Shown: positions 32,901 through 44,518 of the stretch, piece by piece | Numbering within the stretch: the stretch's first letter is position 1 | How the letters are laid out: each line of letters opens with the position of its first letter | Source: Porphyra umbilicalis | Lineage: Eukaryota; Rhodophyta; Bangiophyceae; Bangiales; Bangiaceae | NCBI GenBank assembly: GCA_002049455.2 | Contig: KV918871.1 | Coordinates: 124,001 to 188,000, forward strand | Reading direction: 5' to 3' | DNA length: 64,000 nucleotides | Notes under the pieces: model-generated | Told to the model about the DNA's origin: nothing | The model's input: only the letters and a program-made list of their open reading frames with translations | Database searches by the model: none | Made by a program: the position numbers and the translations under genes

Positions 32901-34726
32901 CTACTGCTCACCAGTTCTTGGTACCATATCCGTGGGCGTACGTGCGAGCGCTCGCCCCGGCCACTGTTTTTTGTACGGATATTGTTCTGTGTCTGACCCG
33001 TGTCTATGTCTTTCCTAGACGTCACACGCTTCTCTCATCGTATCCTCCGCAGCTACATTGTGCGAGAAACTGAGAAGCAGGCTGTGTTTACAGGAAAGCA
33101 GTAACGGGACGGTGTCGCCGTTCTCGCGTTCATGGTGGCTGGCCTCTGTGGCCCAGCCGGCGACAAGGACGCCAGGGGTGCTTTTGCGCCGGAGCTGGAG
33201 GCGGAGCGCACGGGGACCGATGCGTCGACGTACGCGGCGGGCTACGAGGCTGACTGTGATGACGATGCGGCCAGAGTTGGCCGTAACTTTGAGTTCGAAT
33301 GGGGGACATACCACGACGAGTGGAAGGACACGCCCATTCACGTCGCAGTGACGTCAATGTTCGCCGAGTACGCCGTAATTTATGCACGCATCGCGGGGCG
33401 GACGACGTCCGCCGTGCCGCTGCCGATGACCATGACAGAGGGGATGGACGTTGCCGAGCGGGCCAAGGACTGTGTCAACAAGTTCGTGACCCCAATCCTG
33501 GGCTACATTGCCTCATTTAAGGTCCATAAGCTGCTATGTCATGTCGCTGAGGCGGTCAAGTGGCACGGCAACATCCAAACTTGCAATACAGCGGCCAACG
33601 AGAGCGAGCATAAGAGCGAAAAGCCGTATTACTGCCGCACGAGTAAGAACAGGCGCACCTTTACACGCCAGCTCGTGTACCACGCGCATGGCGCACGCGA
33701 GATTCTCCGACGCCACGCCGCAGCCGACAAAGACGCTGCCGTGGCCTGGGAAGCAGAAATGACTCGCCGGACGGCTTCGGTGCCTGCCGCGGAGCTTGAT
33801 CCGGCAGCCGCGGCGGCGGCAGGGGAGGCAACGGAAAGTGGGGCGGCGGCCAGTGGGGTGGCCGCAAGCGGGGGGGCGGCGGTAAGTGGGACGGCGGCCA
33901 GTCGGGCAGCGGCCAGTCGGAAGCCGGCCAGTGGGACGCTGGCAAGAGGCGCGGCGGTTAGTGAGGCGACGGCCAGCGTGACGGCCGCACGCGGGGCGGC
34001 GTCAAGTGGGGTGGAGGCCAGTGGAGCGACGGCAAGTGGGGCGGCGGTCAGCGAGGCGGCGCGCAGTGCCGGCGTATTGCTACTGGGTTGGGGCGGGGCG
34101 GACGCGGCGGCCAGGTAGGGCGCCGCAGACGTCGGTCGGGCGGCCGCCGAAGCAGAGAGGCAGCAGAAGCAGAAGAGGCGCATGTACAACGTCAAGAATG
34201 TGTTGGTAGGTGACTTCGCGAGACGCCCCGACTTGGCCAACGTCGGGGCGCTGCTGGGACTGGCGGCACACCGACACGTGAGAGTGACCAGCCGCACGCC
34301 GATCCATGCAGAATTCTATCGTGGCACTCGTACCCGGCAGCAGCTACGCGCCGTCGACAGCTTCCTAGGGGCTCCCTGGTACGATGCCGTGTTGTACCAT
34401 CCGGGCGGCGACCGGTCTAAGATATGCATTGGTGAGCTTCGAGCCATCGTAAGGGGGCCTACGGGCGACGCGGTCATCCTGGCCGCTATGGAGGATGTGC
34501 CGGCGGAGCCGCTCTGCCCTTTTGTAACGCGTAGGTGTGTGCGCCTGAAGTGGCGTGTCGCCCATGGTGCGTCAGACATTACGCTGCGTCTGGTGCCTGT
34601 CGACCACGTGCGGCGGCTGGCGTTCGTAGTCCCTGACTTTGCAGATTTATCTGCTCGTCATTGGGTCGACGCGGTCACGCCCACCATCCACAGCCCTCTA
34701 CAGGAGCGCCTTGATGCACTTTCTTA
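29971..34726 (+). pseudogene. Plavaka/CACTA-like transposase gene, decayed and interrupted
   Basis: Pieces of one transposase follow in order. 29971-31015: N-terminal region (ALQRFVLQVGGAGLSEKDQ, SPMDGDAFRLGEE), with an in-frame TGA at 30955, then LGLHVFSDSSQLSWSG. 31182-31281: HKLYPIRVRLVNDVSGKIEW and VAYVPIVRKLQE. After the solo LTR, 32057-32532: RIRRCGILQRVIYTAF, FPRVLLYVCDQPEEMAVLGL, CAHPCTTCM, with one frame change near 32170. A 159-bp intron (32533-32691) joins GFDVLH to VLDPGVTRMLVHRLVRVFP in phase. From 33019 on: KVHKLLCHVAEAVKWHGN, the NESEHKSEKPYY motif, an Ala/Ser repeat tract, and the C-terminal VVPDFADL. In-frame stops also occur near 33100 (TAA) and at 34116 (TAG). The layout resembles fungal Plavaka transposases; the family name is tentative. 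The gene ends at the 5-kb insertion, and its last codons resume at 39745. Confidence 0.75.
31282..32051. mobile_element. solo LTR inserted in the Plavaka-like transposase
   Basis: A 770-bp segment beginning TGTGGGGG and ending ACTACA (TG...CA ends), flanked by the 5-bp direct duplication AGGAG (31277-31281 and 32052-32056). The flanking coding sequence (KLQE before, PGADGR after) is in the same protein context on both sides, so the segment is a clean insertion. An AATAAA signal lies at 31890-31895. There are no coding regions inside. It fits a solo LTR left by recombination of an LTR retrotransposon; the internal family is not determinable from the LTR alone. Confidence 0.75.
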
Positions 34727-36779
34727 GAGCATTCCCACCAATGTCGGGCCAACGGTCTGAAACGGTGAAATGAAACCGCTACGTGTGGCCCTGCGAGTGG
34801 TCAGTTGCCAACGGGCCAACGCGTTGCCAACGGGCAATGTAATGGGTGAAATAGAGTAGGCTACCTTTCGAAGATCTGAGCGCCGTTGGCCTCGGCGTTG
34901 TCAGCCGCACTGGGTGGTTGCCAACGAAGGACACGTATCAGCGTCGTCGCAAGTATCGAAATGAAGAGGCGTCCGTCGAATACGTGCCGAACATGTCACG
35001 GAAAGCGTGTGAACCGGGCTCAAAGCACCCAAATCAAGGCAATCTAGCGAGACACGTGGAGGCCTTTCGGTATCAGTTTGGGTCGAATCCGCACGAGTGC
35101 GTGACGTGTGTTGCGGTCCCACCTCAGCACGTCATGCAAGGCCTTGGAGGCTGAGTCATGTCGGTCGAATGGTCACGTGCGGCCACAGTGGCGTGCCGAT
35201 TTGGGTGATGGCGTGGCCCAACAGCCATCTGCGTGTCGCTCCTACTGTGCGCGCTCCACCTTCGGCTGACTAAGGCGGTTTCGAAGGCGCTGGCACGCCC
35301 GGTCTTCGGGCTGTGACGTCCCCAAAAGGCCAAGGCTTGTCCAGAAAGGGTCAATAAACGGCAGCGACAGTGATATAGGCACTTCTGAGTGCGTGTTTGA
35401 GCACCAGTGTTGCTGCCCCCTGCTGTGGTGGGCGCGGCTGACAGCTGCGGAACATGACACATTGACACCTCAGGCAGCATGCTCACTGTTAACCCGTTCA
35501 CTGTGCTACCCGTGCATCAACGTTGACGCTCGCTTTTGCGTGCTGTCCCGTCGAGTATGATTGTTGACTACACGCTAGGAGAAGATCGTCAACCCAGCTC
35601 CACCTCCAGCCCCACCCCGACCGCATCCCCCGCGACGCCACTGCCGCAAGACCAACCCCCCACACTTGTCCCTCCTCGAGCAGTACCCCACTGCCTCACC
35701 TCCGCCCGTGCGCCGCTGACAGTTGTCAGCAGGAAAATGTGCTTTCCTGGCGACGACGAGCACCCTCCGCCCAACTCTGCCTCTGCCGTCCCCCGACCCG
35801 CCCCACGCGATCGTCCCCCCATGTTCCTCACCTTTCCTCCGCAACTGCACCGAAGCGTCTCGGAGGCCGGGGTCCACCCCGCAGCCACCGGCAGGCTGCC
35901 GCAGACCCCTACGCTCTGCGCCCCGCGCCGGGCGGTCGCCGCCTGCAGTCATTGCAGTCTCTACAGACGGCCACCGCCCGGCGCAGAGCGCAGGGCGCAG
36001 GGGTCTGCGGCCGCCCACGGTGGGCGCACCCACCTGTTCGGCTTAGTTACACACACACTTCTCCCCACGGCAGCCGCCGGCCTTCTCCCCACCGTGGCTG
36101 CCGGTCTTAACCTCTTCTCCAGAACTCGCCCTGTTGCGCACTTGCTGCAGAATATTATTTGATTGGTGCTCTGCTGGTTTCTGGCCCAGTCATTGGCCAA
36201 GACCGATGCTTCTGGCGCAGATATTCTTGCGCAAATCGACGAAAATTGAAAAACAGTAATTCAATGGCGCAAGCTAGAGCTGTGCGGTGGGGTTTTCCAA
36301 AGTACAAGTGTGGCGGGGGGGACGCCGCTGCTGGTCGATGCGGCCGCTGTGACGTCGGCAGCCACCGCACGCAGTTGAGGACGGCCGGCCGGCGGTGCAC
36401 GCCCGCAGCCCCCCCCCTCCCCCCCACGCACAGCGGCGCTGCTGGCATACGCGGCTGCATCGCGCTTGTGCACCGTCAGTCTCGACGGCGCCGCCCCAGA
36501 CGCGCTGGGAGAGTACCCCCGCGCCGCAGCAGGGGGGGCGGCGCACACGATGGAAACACACTACTTCCGGCCAGATAGCTTCGAGGCCGTAGGGTGTACA
36601 ATGACGGGACGAGCTTCTGAGGGAAAAAAAAAAAAGACGAAGTACATAAATAAAGCTCGCATCCACAAAGCTCGGCGTCCAGAGAGCGCAGGACGATGCT
36701 CACCACGCTGGCGCCGCCGAGGGCGGGAGGGGACACTGTAGCGGCGGGGCGTGCTGGTGCCGCCGCCCTGGGGATAGTC

Positions 36780-39110
36780 GCCTGTTTTGCGGCGCGGCAG
36801 TAGCAGGGCAGAAGGAGAGGTGTCGGGGATGGGTGTGGTGCCGGCGGACGGCGGTGGGGCGTCGGGGACGGAGGCGGCGAAAGCTGCGGCGGAGGGAGCG
36901 CGGCGGGAGCCGGCGGTCGGGGGCGGCTGTGGCGGCGGCGGCGGTCGCTGGCTGCGGGATGAGGCCAGGAGTGATGGTGGCGGTCGGTGCGGGCGGTGGC
37001 GGGGGCGGCCATTGCTGAGGCCACGGTCCGCGGAGGCGGCTGCGCAGCTGTAGACGGCAAGAGCGGGGGTGGGAGCGGGGTCGTCGGTCGGCTGGGGCGG
37101 CGACTGTGGGGGCGACGGCGGCGGAGGCGGCGGACGGCAACGAAGACGCAGGGGGCTGCGGTGGGTGGCTGTGACGGCGAGGGCGTCGGCCAGCGGCGGC
37201 GGCGAGGGTGGCGACAGCAGGAGCAGCCAGCGATGACGGTGCCCAGGGTGGCATTGGTGGTGCGGGATACGAGGGTCGGTGGCGGCTGGGGCGGCCGTCG
37301 TCAGCGGCGCAGACTGGGGCGAGGACGGGGGCGGCGGAGGGGGCGAACGCTGTCGCCGCTGTCGGCAGCGGCGGCGGCGGCGGCGGCGGCGGCGGGGGCG
37401 GTGGTCGGCCGCGTCGGCAGTGGGAGCGGCGATGGGTGACGGCGGCAGATGATGGCAGAAGCGGGGGCGGCGGCGACGGGGGGCGCGGCGGGGGCGGCGG
37501 CCGATGGCGTTGGGCTGGCGGGGTGAATGGCGGAGGTGGCTGATGGCGGCAGGAGCGGCCGGACTGGCGGCAGCGGGGTGGGCGGCGGCACATTGCGGGG
37601 TCGGCGGGGGCGGCGAGGGGGGGGCGGGCGACGGCAACGGCTGGGGCGGCGAAAGTGGCGGCCGGTGGCGGTGGCGGCGGCTGTGGGGGCGGGGGCGGCG
37701 GTCGGCGGTGGCGGCGGGGGCGGCGACGGCGGGCTCGGCGGTCGACAGTGGCGGAGGCGACGGCGACGACGGGGGCGGCTTTCGGCGGGGGCGGGCACGG
37801 CGGTGACGGTGTTGGCGGCGGGCGGTTGCGGCCCGGGGCGCGGACGGCGCCGGCGTGGACAGGGGCGGGATAGGCGGCGGTGGTCGGCAGGGGCGGCGGA
37901 GCCGGCGTTGGCAGAGGCCGCGGTCGGTAGTGGTGGAAGGGGCCGCCATGGTGTGGGCGGCGGTCCGCCGTGGGGGCGAGGCCGGCTGTCGGCGGGTCGG
38001 CGGCGCGGCGGCGGCGACCGACGGTAGCGCCGGCGGCGGCGGATGGGGGGTGGGGTCGGCTGCGGCGGGGGAAGAAGCGGCGGCCGCCGTCGGCGGCGAA
38101 GGTGGAGGTGGCGGGAGCGGCCGACCTCGGCGGCGGTGGTGGGGGCGCCGGGGAAGCGACGGAGCCGGTCAGCGGCAGCTTTTCCGGTGGTGGGTCGGCC
38201 GGCGGCGGAGGTCGGCCGCGGCGGAGGCGAGGGCGGGAGCGGGGTCGGCCGTGAGGGGCACGTCTTGTGGCGGGGGCCACGGTGGTCGGCTGGGGCGTGG
38301 CGGGAACCGGCGGTCGGCGGTAGCTCTGGCGGCGGCGGCGGTCGTCGGCGCCGGGGACGGGGGTGGGGGCGGGGGCAGCGGTCGAAGCTGGCGGGGTGGA
38401 GGCGGCAATGGCGGGGGCGGCAGTCGGCAGCGGTGAGCGGGGCGGACGGCGACGGCGGGTACGAAGGCGGTGGCGACGGCGGCGGTCGGCAGTGGCGGCG
38501 CCTGGGGTGACGACAACGAAAGCGGAGGTAGGCAGTGTCCGGGGGGGCGGCGACGGCGGGAGAGGCCGCTATGGCGGCGGCGGCGACGGCGGGGTCGCGG
38601 CTAACGGCGGAAGCGGGGGGGGCGAACAGCGGCGGCCGGGACGGGGGCGGCGGCGCGGGCGGCGGTCGGCGGGGTTGGCGCCAGGGGCAGCGACGGCGGC
38701 GGCATGGGCGGCGACGGCAGGGGCGGTGGTCGGCGGCGGCGGGGGGGGCGTCGACGGCGGGCGGGGGGTAGGAGCGGGCGGTAGGTGGCGGCTGTGGCGG
38801 GGGCGGCGGTCGTCGGCGGCGGGGACGGGGGGGCCCGGAGGGCGGCGGTCAGCGGTGCCGGGGGGGGCGGCGGCGGCGGGGGCGGCGGAGTGCGGCGACG
38901 TCGGCGGTGGGGGGCAGCGGGGGCACGCGTGGGGAGCGGGTGCGTGTGGGGAGCGGCTGTGGGGGAGCGGGGGGGTGCGGTGCGGGTCAGGGGTCTGCTT
39001 GCGTGCGTGGGCCACGGCGTGTGGCCAGGGGGCAGCCGTGGGGGTGCGAGGGTTGTCAGGGCTGCCCTGGGGCACTGTCAACGGTGGGGGGGCCGGCTGA
39101 AGGCATCACG
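36780..39110. repeat. 2.3-kb GGC-rich low-complexity block
   Basis: Almost pure G/C with strong G excess on the plus strand, built from irregular GGCGGC, GGCGGGGGC and GGTCGGC units with no fixed period. Several frames stay open for hundreds of codons on the minus strand, giving Pro/Ala/Arg-only proteins; these lack a domain and are not called as genes. Many G-run clusters could form G-quadruplexes. Confidence 0.8.
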
Positions 39111-39490
39111 TGGCCGCTGGTGCGGCCACCTGGCGACCCGGCATGGATCGGACATGGGGCGGTGGCCCGGCCCCGCCTCGTGTGCCCGCTCGAGTGGTCC
39201 GATCCACTGGTTGCGCCAGTGTCAGTGGGAACGCGCCCCGTGTCAGACGTGCCCGAACGCCTGCTCGGCCATGCGCCACGGCACTATGGATACGTGACAT
39301 GCTCCAACGGTCGGGACCCTCGGGCCGAGCTGACGCGCGGCCTTCCACATCCGAGAGGTACCATATTCCATCCGTGGGTAGCTGTCGAAACAAAAATATG
39401 ATAAATCGGGCAATCTGAGGACAATATAAAGTGCCACATGTCACTCATTTAACCCCGTGAAACTGCGATGGACCAATCAGAGCACAGGAC

Positions 39491-39561
39491 CCGTTGGCCC
39501 CAGGGCCAACGAGTTGCCAACGGAGGCTCCGTTGGCAACTCGTTGGCCCTGGGGCCAACGG
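39491..39561. repeat. 71-bp perfect palindrome, 1-nt spacer
   Basis: Arms 39491-39525 and 39527-39561 are exact reverse complements of 35 bp with a single G between them. The arms are themselves composed of CCGTTGGC/GCCAACGG motifs like those near both ends of the surrounding 5-kb element, and lie about 180 bp from its right end. Confidence 0.95.
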
Positions 39562-39744
39562 CTCGGACCCCGAATCGGACGCAAGTACATTCGCGTTTTA
39601 ACTCGGTTGACCTCGGTTGGCACCGTCGCGTGCACGTTCGACATTGATAACCGCCCCGAGAACTGGCCAACGGCGAATTTGAGACACGTTTCTGCAACGT
39701 GTGCCCAATATGGCGTTGGCCCGACATTGGTGGGAATGCTCTTA

Positions 39745-39785
39745 ATGTATTTTTCCCGTGGGACGTGCAGTAGAACTTGTGCTCT
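39745..39785 (+). pseudogene. last codons of the interrupted Plavaka-like transposase
   Basis: Directly after the right TTA duplication, the sequence continues the conserved C-terminal motif (HFLNVFFPWD when read across the target site), matching MHYFLSVFYPWD at about 28475-28515. It is separated from the rest of its gene by the 5-kb insertion. Confidence 0.7.
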
Positions 39786-40468
39786 TTTTCTTCTTTCCGT
39801 TTGTTCTTTGTACACCCACACTGTCCGACAAGTGCCATGGACACGTCGCCTGGTGCACCTGCACGCAGACGCTGCCACAAGCTCGGCTGCGGAAACTATG
39901 GGCGCCGCGTACCTGCCTCACCCTTCAGTGCGACCGCCGAGGTGGCGGGCACCGCCGTCACCGCCACCAAAATCCAGTGGAGACCCGGCACGAAGGCGAC
40001 GAGGTGCTCGTTGGGCAACCCCACGCTGGCGCTCAGAGGACGACCGGCATCGGCAGGAGCAGGGGAATGGGAGAGGCTCCAACGGACGGGAACAAGCCGC
40101 CACAATCAGTGGCCGTCGGCGCGCAGGCGACGCAACGGCTACAGCCGCGGCCGTAAGGACCTTGCTGGTTTCGACAGCCAGCCCTCCGCCGTATTCGAGG
40201 ATGGGTGCTCAGCCGTTGCTGCTGGTACAGTAACGAGGGTGGGAGTGGAGGCCGGCGGGGTGAATCCCGGTGGCCACAGTAAGCCGCGGCCGGACAAAAG
40301 TCTCAGATCTTCACCCAAGTCTCATGGTCATTGCTGTTCCAATCAGAAAGCGACTAACCTCCGCGGCCTCGAGCGAGCAGTGAAAGAAACTGCCGAGCGG
40401 CACTTGCTCGCCGTTACATGTGTATTCGATATTAGGGCGCTCGTTTATACGACCCGGTCGTATATGTA
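39786..40468. other. no supported gene
   Basis: Open frames starting at 39839 (MDTSPGAPARRRCHKLGCG...) run for 150-200 codons in more than one frame but show no domain. They may be remnants of an accessory transposon protein. Confidence 0.35.
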
Positions 40469-40597
40469 TTGTGCTTCTCACAAAAACTGGACCTCGGTGC
40501 ATCAGCTTCCGTTGCAAAACCACTGTTTTATTGGCTCATGGGGCGGTTCATGATGCTGAAACGGATGTTGCGGATCCAGTTTTTGTGAGAAGTACAA
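40469..40597. mobile_element. MITE copy 2 (inverted relative to copy 1)
   Basis: A 129-bp element matching, in reverse complement, the element at 3024-3152 over its whole length. Ends begin TTGTGCTTCTCACAAAAAC. The left flank is TA; the right flank is TC, so one target base has changed. Internal differences from copy 1 show some age. Confidence 0.8.
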
Positions 40598-40850
40598 TCA
40601 ACGAGCCGGTCCTTACTAAACTTAAATACACTGCCGCGACGTCATTCCATGGGACTGCTGACTCAGACATAAAGCATGTGCCCCCGTTGTCATGTAGTGA
40701 GACAGCTTCCGTCGCCACCGCACCGCACACCATCCCCCACCATCAAACTACAACCTGCTTGCCCGCGGCCCTGTCCCCCCCACCGATCATCAACTTCCCC
40801 AGTCGTGTTGGCGGGGTCTCTCAGTCGCGACAAACAAGATCGACGCTGTA

Positions 40851-41075
40851 GTGCACACACAGCTGCATGGGGTTCTAACTATAGCTGACAGCGTCCATGC
40901 GGACGGGTCAGAGGTGGTCTCTGTGTTGAAAAACACTGGTTTGGTTGTAGACCTTCTGGGGGTGTCCGAGGAAGAGAGAGGCCGTGCGGTGGAGAGGTGG
41001 TTTGTCGTCGAGGATGACGTGAGCACCATCGCTCAGGAGGACGAAATGTTTCTTGCAGGAGAGGACGAAGACTAG
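40851..41075 (+). pseudogene. possible P-type ATPase hinge-region fragment
   Basis: The reading KIDAVVHTQLHGVLTIADSV, then EVVSVLKNTGLVVDLLG, then SEEERGRAVERWF resembles the segment before the TGD hinge of heavy-metal P-type ATPases (GVL.IADSV...VV..LK..GL.VVLLTGD...TARAV). The TGD motif itself is not present, and neither phosphorylation nor transmembrane regions lie nearby. The tail is acidic (EDEMFLAGEDED). It could be an exon fragment or a chance similarity; it is too short to be sure. Confidence 0.3.
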
Positions 41076-41317
41076 CGTAGCTGAAGAGCCTTTTTTTTTC
41101 TGTCGCGCGCTTGATGGCGCTGTTGGCAAACACCGTCTCTGTAGGCCTTGGCACCTTTTGCTTGCTGCGCATCGGCTTTTGAGTCGGTGCAAGTAGCGAG
41201 ACCACAACCGGGCGCAAGTACGGTGGTATTGCGCCCAACCCTGCAGTGGCCCCGCGTCGCATAGTCGAATACACACTGTACTCTCGAACTCGTGCGGGGC
41301 CCGAAGCCCATCCAAAG

Positions 41318-41399
41318 CCCATCCAAAGTGACTTTGGATGGGAAATGCAGGGGCGCCCACAGCGCCCAAAAACGCCCATCCAAAACGTGTTTGGATGGG
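41318..41399. repeat. twin hairpins with the same stem
   Basis: CCCATCCAAA is followed by TTTGGATGGG after 5 nt at 41318-41342, and again with the same stem and loop length at 41375-41399. Further GGATGG units follow to about 41440. No gene is attached. Confidence 0.8.
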
Positions 41400-44300
41400 A
41401 ACCAGGCTTGGATGGGGATGGATGGGGATGGATGGGGCAGTCGTGTAACCGCCCGTGCCACACGTCACGGGCGGGACTTGATTTCTTGTTAGTTGTAATC
41501 GCAGTTAGCCATAGTGGAGTCTTGCACAAGTAAACACTGCGTCACTGGCTGACCTGGCCCCTCCCGCAGAGGTGGTTGGGGTACCCACGCAATACATTAC
41601 TGATGCTTGCTGATGCATTTTTCGGAAGCACAATATCAACCAAGAGGAATGCCAATCGACCAGCTGTCTGAGAGCGGCGGCCGCACGTCCCTCGGTGGCG
41701 CACGTGCCGCTCGGTCGGCCTCGCACGCACCGGACGGTGTGGCTGCTGCCGCATCTGTGGGGCACCGCGCCGGTAGCCGCGACACAAACGACTGACGCGA
41801 CGCCTGTCCCACCGTCGGACGAGGCGTCGACCGCGCCGACACCCCGAGCGGAGCGGGGCAAGCGCAGCACCCGTCCCGTTCGCCGCTGCAAAATCATGCT
41901 GTAGGGTGGGGGGGGGGTGTGGCAGCCACAAACCGCCGCAGCCGAGCGGCGTGCGTCGACCGTCCATTGTTCCTGCGAGTGGGGTGGTCCGTGTGCGTGG
42001 CACGGTGTGCCGACGTAGCGTCGATGCGATTGGCTGAGGTCGTCACGTGACAGTATGCCGGTACTGTACGGATCCCCGCGTACGTTTACACCACTGTATA
42101 CCGTCTGTGAAGGGAGATTTTCCACGTCTTGGGTGTTTGTAATTCCTCTTTTGCAACAATTGTCAAACGAGATGTCGACGATCCGGCAACGCCTCGCCCG
42201 GTGTGGCGACACACGCCGCTGCCAACGGTCGCGTGGTCTGTCCCGCTTGGCTGCACGCGTCTCGGCCCGCGCCAGGGGGTGTGCACAGGCGTCGCCGCTC
42301 CATCGCGTCGGCTGCCGCGCCAACGCGCCCATCCGCACGTGCGTGGCGTGCGGGCGCGCACGGGTGAGACCCCCTTGTCAGCCGTGATTCGCTTCGCCCT
42401 GTGCCGCCCAATTGATTCCGGGAGCAACCCCGTGCGGCCGATGCGGACAGACCACACGAGCACTACATACGAGAGGCGGGCTACAAGCTTCTCACAGAGA
42501 CCTCGGGCTGACCCTGCCCTTTCCCCGGCGCAGTGGCGCTTCACTGGGGGTGGGACGCAAATGTCATTGCTGGCAATGGGGACCCACATTGGAATCTGAA
42601 ATCGGCCTGTGTGTGGTCACCAGGGCCGATTTTTTCTTCGAGCCCATGTAGCTTTGTCTTGCTGGTGTGTGCTCGTTGTGCGCCAGACGGGTGGACGGGG
42701 CACGGCGACGAGTGGGGCTCGTATGGAGTGCGGGGTTTTGCCTTTGTCAGGTGGCTCGGCACCTCCCACTGAACGGCAACCCTTCTTCGTGTTCTCTGGA
42801 TCGGTATTCACCTCCCGTGCTTTGTTTTCAACAACCAGTCCGCCGCGCCATCGACGACAACACCGCCAGGGAGCTGCTTTGGGCCGCCAATCTCGTCGTC
42901 AGCTGCTGCTCGACGGGCGGATGGGCTCAGTAGCCTTTGTTGCGACTGCAACTGACGACCTGGACGCGCTCCATGTGGCGGCTGAGCTCGGCATCAAGGG
43001 GGCGGCGACCTACGGCGGCATCTTGGAGGCCGGAGCGCCACCCCCCACGAGCTGGAATGCAGGGACGTTTGTGATTGGCCAAGAGGAGCAACAGCAGTGC
43101 ATGTTGGGTCCCATCTGTACAGAATGTGCCCGTACGGCCCGCAAACGCACGATCGGCGCACTCGTCCTTCTGAGATTATTTGAGAATCCTGAAGAAACTC
43201 TCGATAACTCACTGCTCTGGGCAAATTTACCACATGAGACGACTGAGAAAGGAAGAATATCCCAAGAAAACGGAGAATCTCGATTCTGCACGAACCTGGC
43301 GGTTGGAGAGCCAATGGCGCGTCGAAGATACGCACTCAGCAGCTGTTTGATGCTGTTCTAGACCAATGGTTGGCCTGTTTTACAAAGCAGTCCCGGTCTT
43401 GGCCGATGAGGACAAAATTGGGGGATCAGCAATACATTGAGGGAGAATGTCTTTTCGATGCTGTCATAGAATTCCGAGCTTCGTCACTGTAATGGCGGCT
43501 AGTCGTCCTGTCCCTTTGCTCTTGTGACCACCATGGCGTTGGGTCCCTTTTTTCTTACCCAGTTGTCGCTGTGTCTTTTTCTCTTCTCCAGTCGTCGCGT
43601 CCCCATTGTCGGTCCCCATTTGATATCTTCATCTTTGTCGTATGGTTCTCAGTATAAAACAATGGGCAGCAAAGCAAATAAACACAGCACCCGGCGCGCC
43701 GCCACACGCAGGGGGAGGTCGACAGCGGAGGCCGCCAGATGCCTCAAGAAATGAACACGGTTTTTTTTTTTCAAGAAATGAACAAGAGATGAGTAAACAC
43801 TCTGGCAGGGGCCGGGGGGGGGAACGGGGAAGGACGTGAAACACATGGAGGAAAAAAACGAACGTCAGTACAGCGCGACTTGCATGGCGTGCGGATGGGG
43901 GGAGGGAGGGGGGCGAAGAATGGGGCAGATGCGGCAAGAGAAAGGGGGAGGGGGGGGGGCAAAAAAAAGGGCGGATGCGGAGCGCGGGCCCGAAGAAGGA
44001 GCGGATGCGGCGCGCGCGTCGAAGAGAGAGCATGGCGGTGCGGTGACGACGATGGAGTGGTGGTGTGAAAGGCCCGACGGAGGGGCCAGATGACAAGATG
44101 GCGAAACGACGGAAGAGAGCGGAGAGGCAGTGCAGGCGCGCTGCTGACCATTTCTGGGCCTTGGTGTGGAGTGTGTTCTGGTGTACTGTACAGTGGGGGT
44201 TCTTCGAAGGCATCTGTAAACGCTTTTGGCGGAATCTGTAATCGCTTGCGTGTGTAATCCATCTGGACCAGAGCGATTGTGAGCCATTGAATGCTGAAAC

Positions 44301-44518
44301 GTGGATATTCTTGATTGGGCGTGCTGATGGGACCATCCAATCAAATGGCCTAGAGGGTGACCATCAAATCGACTAGGGCCATCCATTCCATGCAACGTGG
44401 CTGCCTGAGCGTTGAGAACACGAATGGATCCCTACTAGAAGCTTCGCTAATAATTGCTACCTGTGTCTCGTCCAGTGCGTCAAGACGTGATTCCAGTCCA
44501 TTGATCGTCGCTCGTGCA
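41400..44518. other. 3.1-kb stretch without a supportable gene
   Basis: Short frames only. A plus-strand TATA-like CAGTATAAAACAATG at about 43648-43663 has no convincing gene behind it. Segments at 43405-43435 resemble the arm of the inverted repeat at 9115-9545. A G/A-rich low-complexity tract fills about 43870-44060. Two TCAAGAAATGAACA units flank a T13 run at about 43743-43785. Confidence 0.4.

Larger units (their letters stand above)
34727..39741. mobile_element. 5,015-bp PIF/Harbinger-type non-autonomous element
   Basis: Identical 28-bp inverted ends starting GAGCATTCCCACCAATG (34727-34754 and 39714-39741) are flanked by TTA on both sides (34724-34726 and 39742-39744), the typical Harbinger target duplication. 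It interrupts the last codons of a Plavaka-like transposase: sequence after the right TTA encodes HFLNVFFPWD, matching the related copy at 28.5 kb, so the whole 5 kb entered as one unit. No transposase was found inside. Contents are GCCAACGG-type subterminal motifs, a 2.3-kb GGC-rich block and a 71-bp palindrome. The first base of the element completes a TAG stop for the truncated host frame. Confidence 0.85.

Noticed and set aside
16313-34118. Host reassignment of TAG as a sense codon
   Set aside because: Only two in-frame TAGs, both in transposons; the cysteine-rich host gene seems to stop at TAG, and one decayed transposase also has TAA and TGA in frame.
36561-38280. Minus-strand frames of 460-526 codons, Pro/Ala-rich, extensin-like
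   Set aside because: They exist because the GGC-rich block has almost no stop codons; frames overlap on both strands, lack any domain or signal peptide, and lie inside a transposon.
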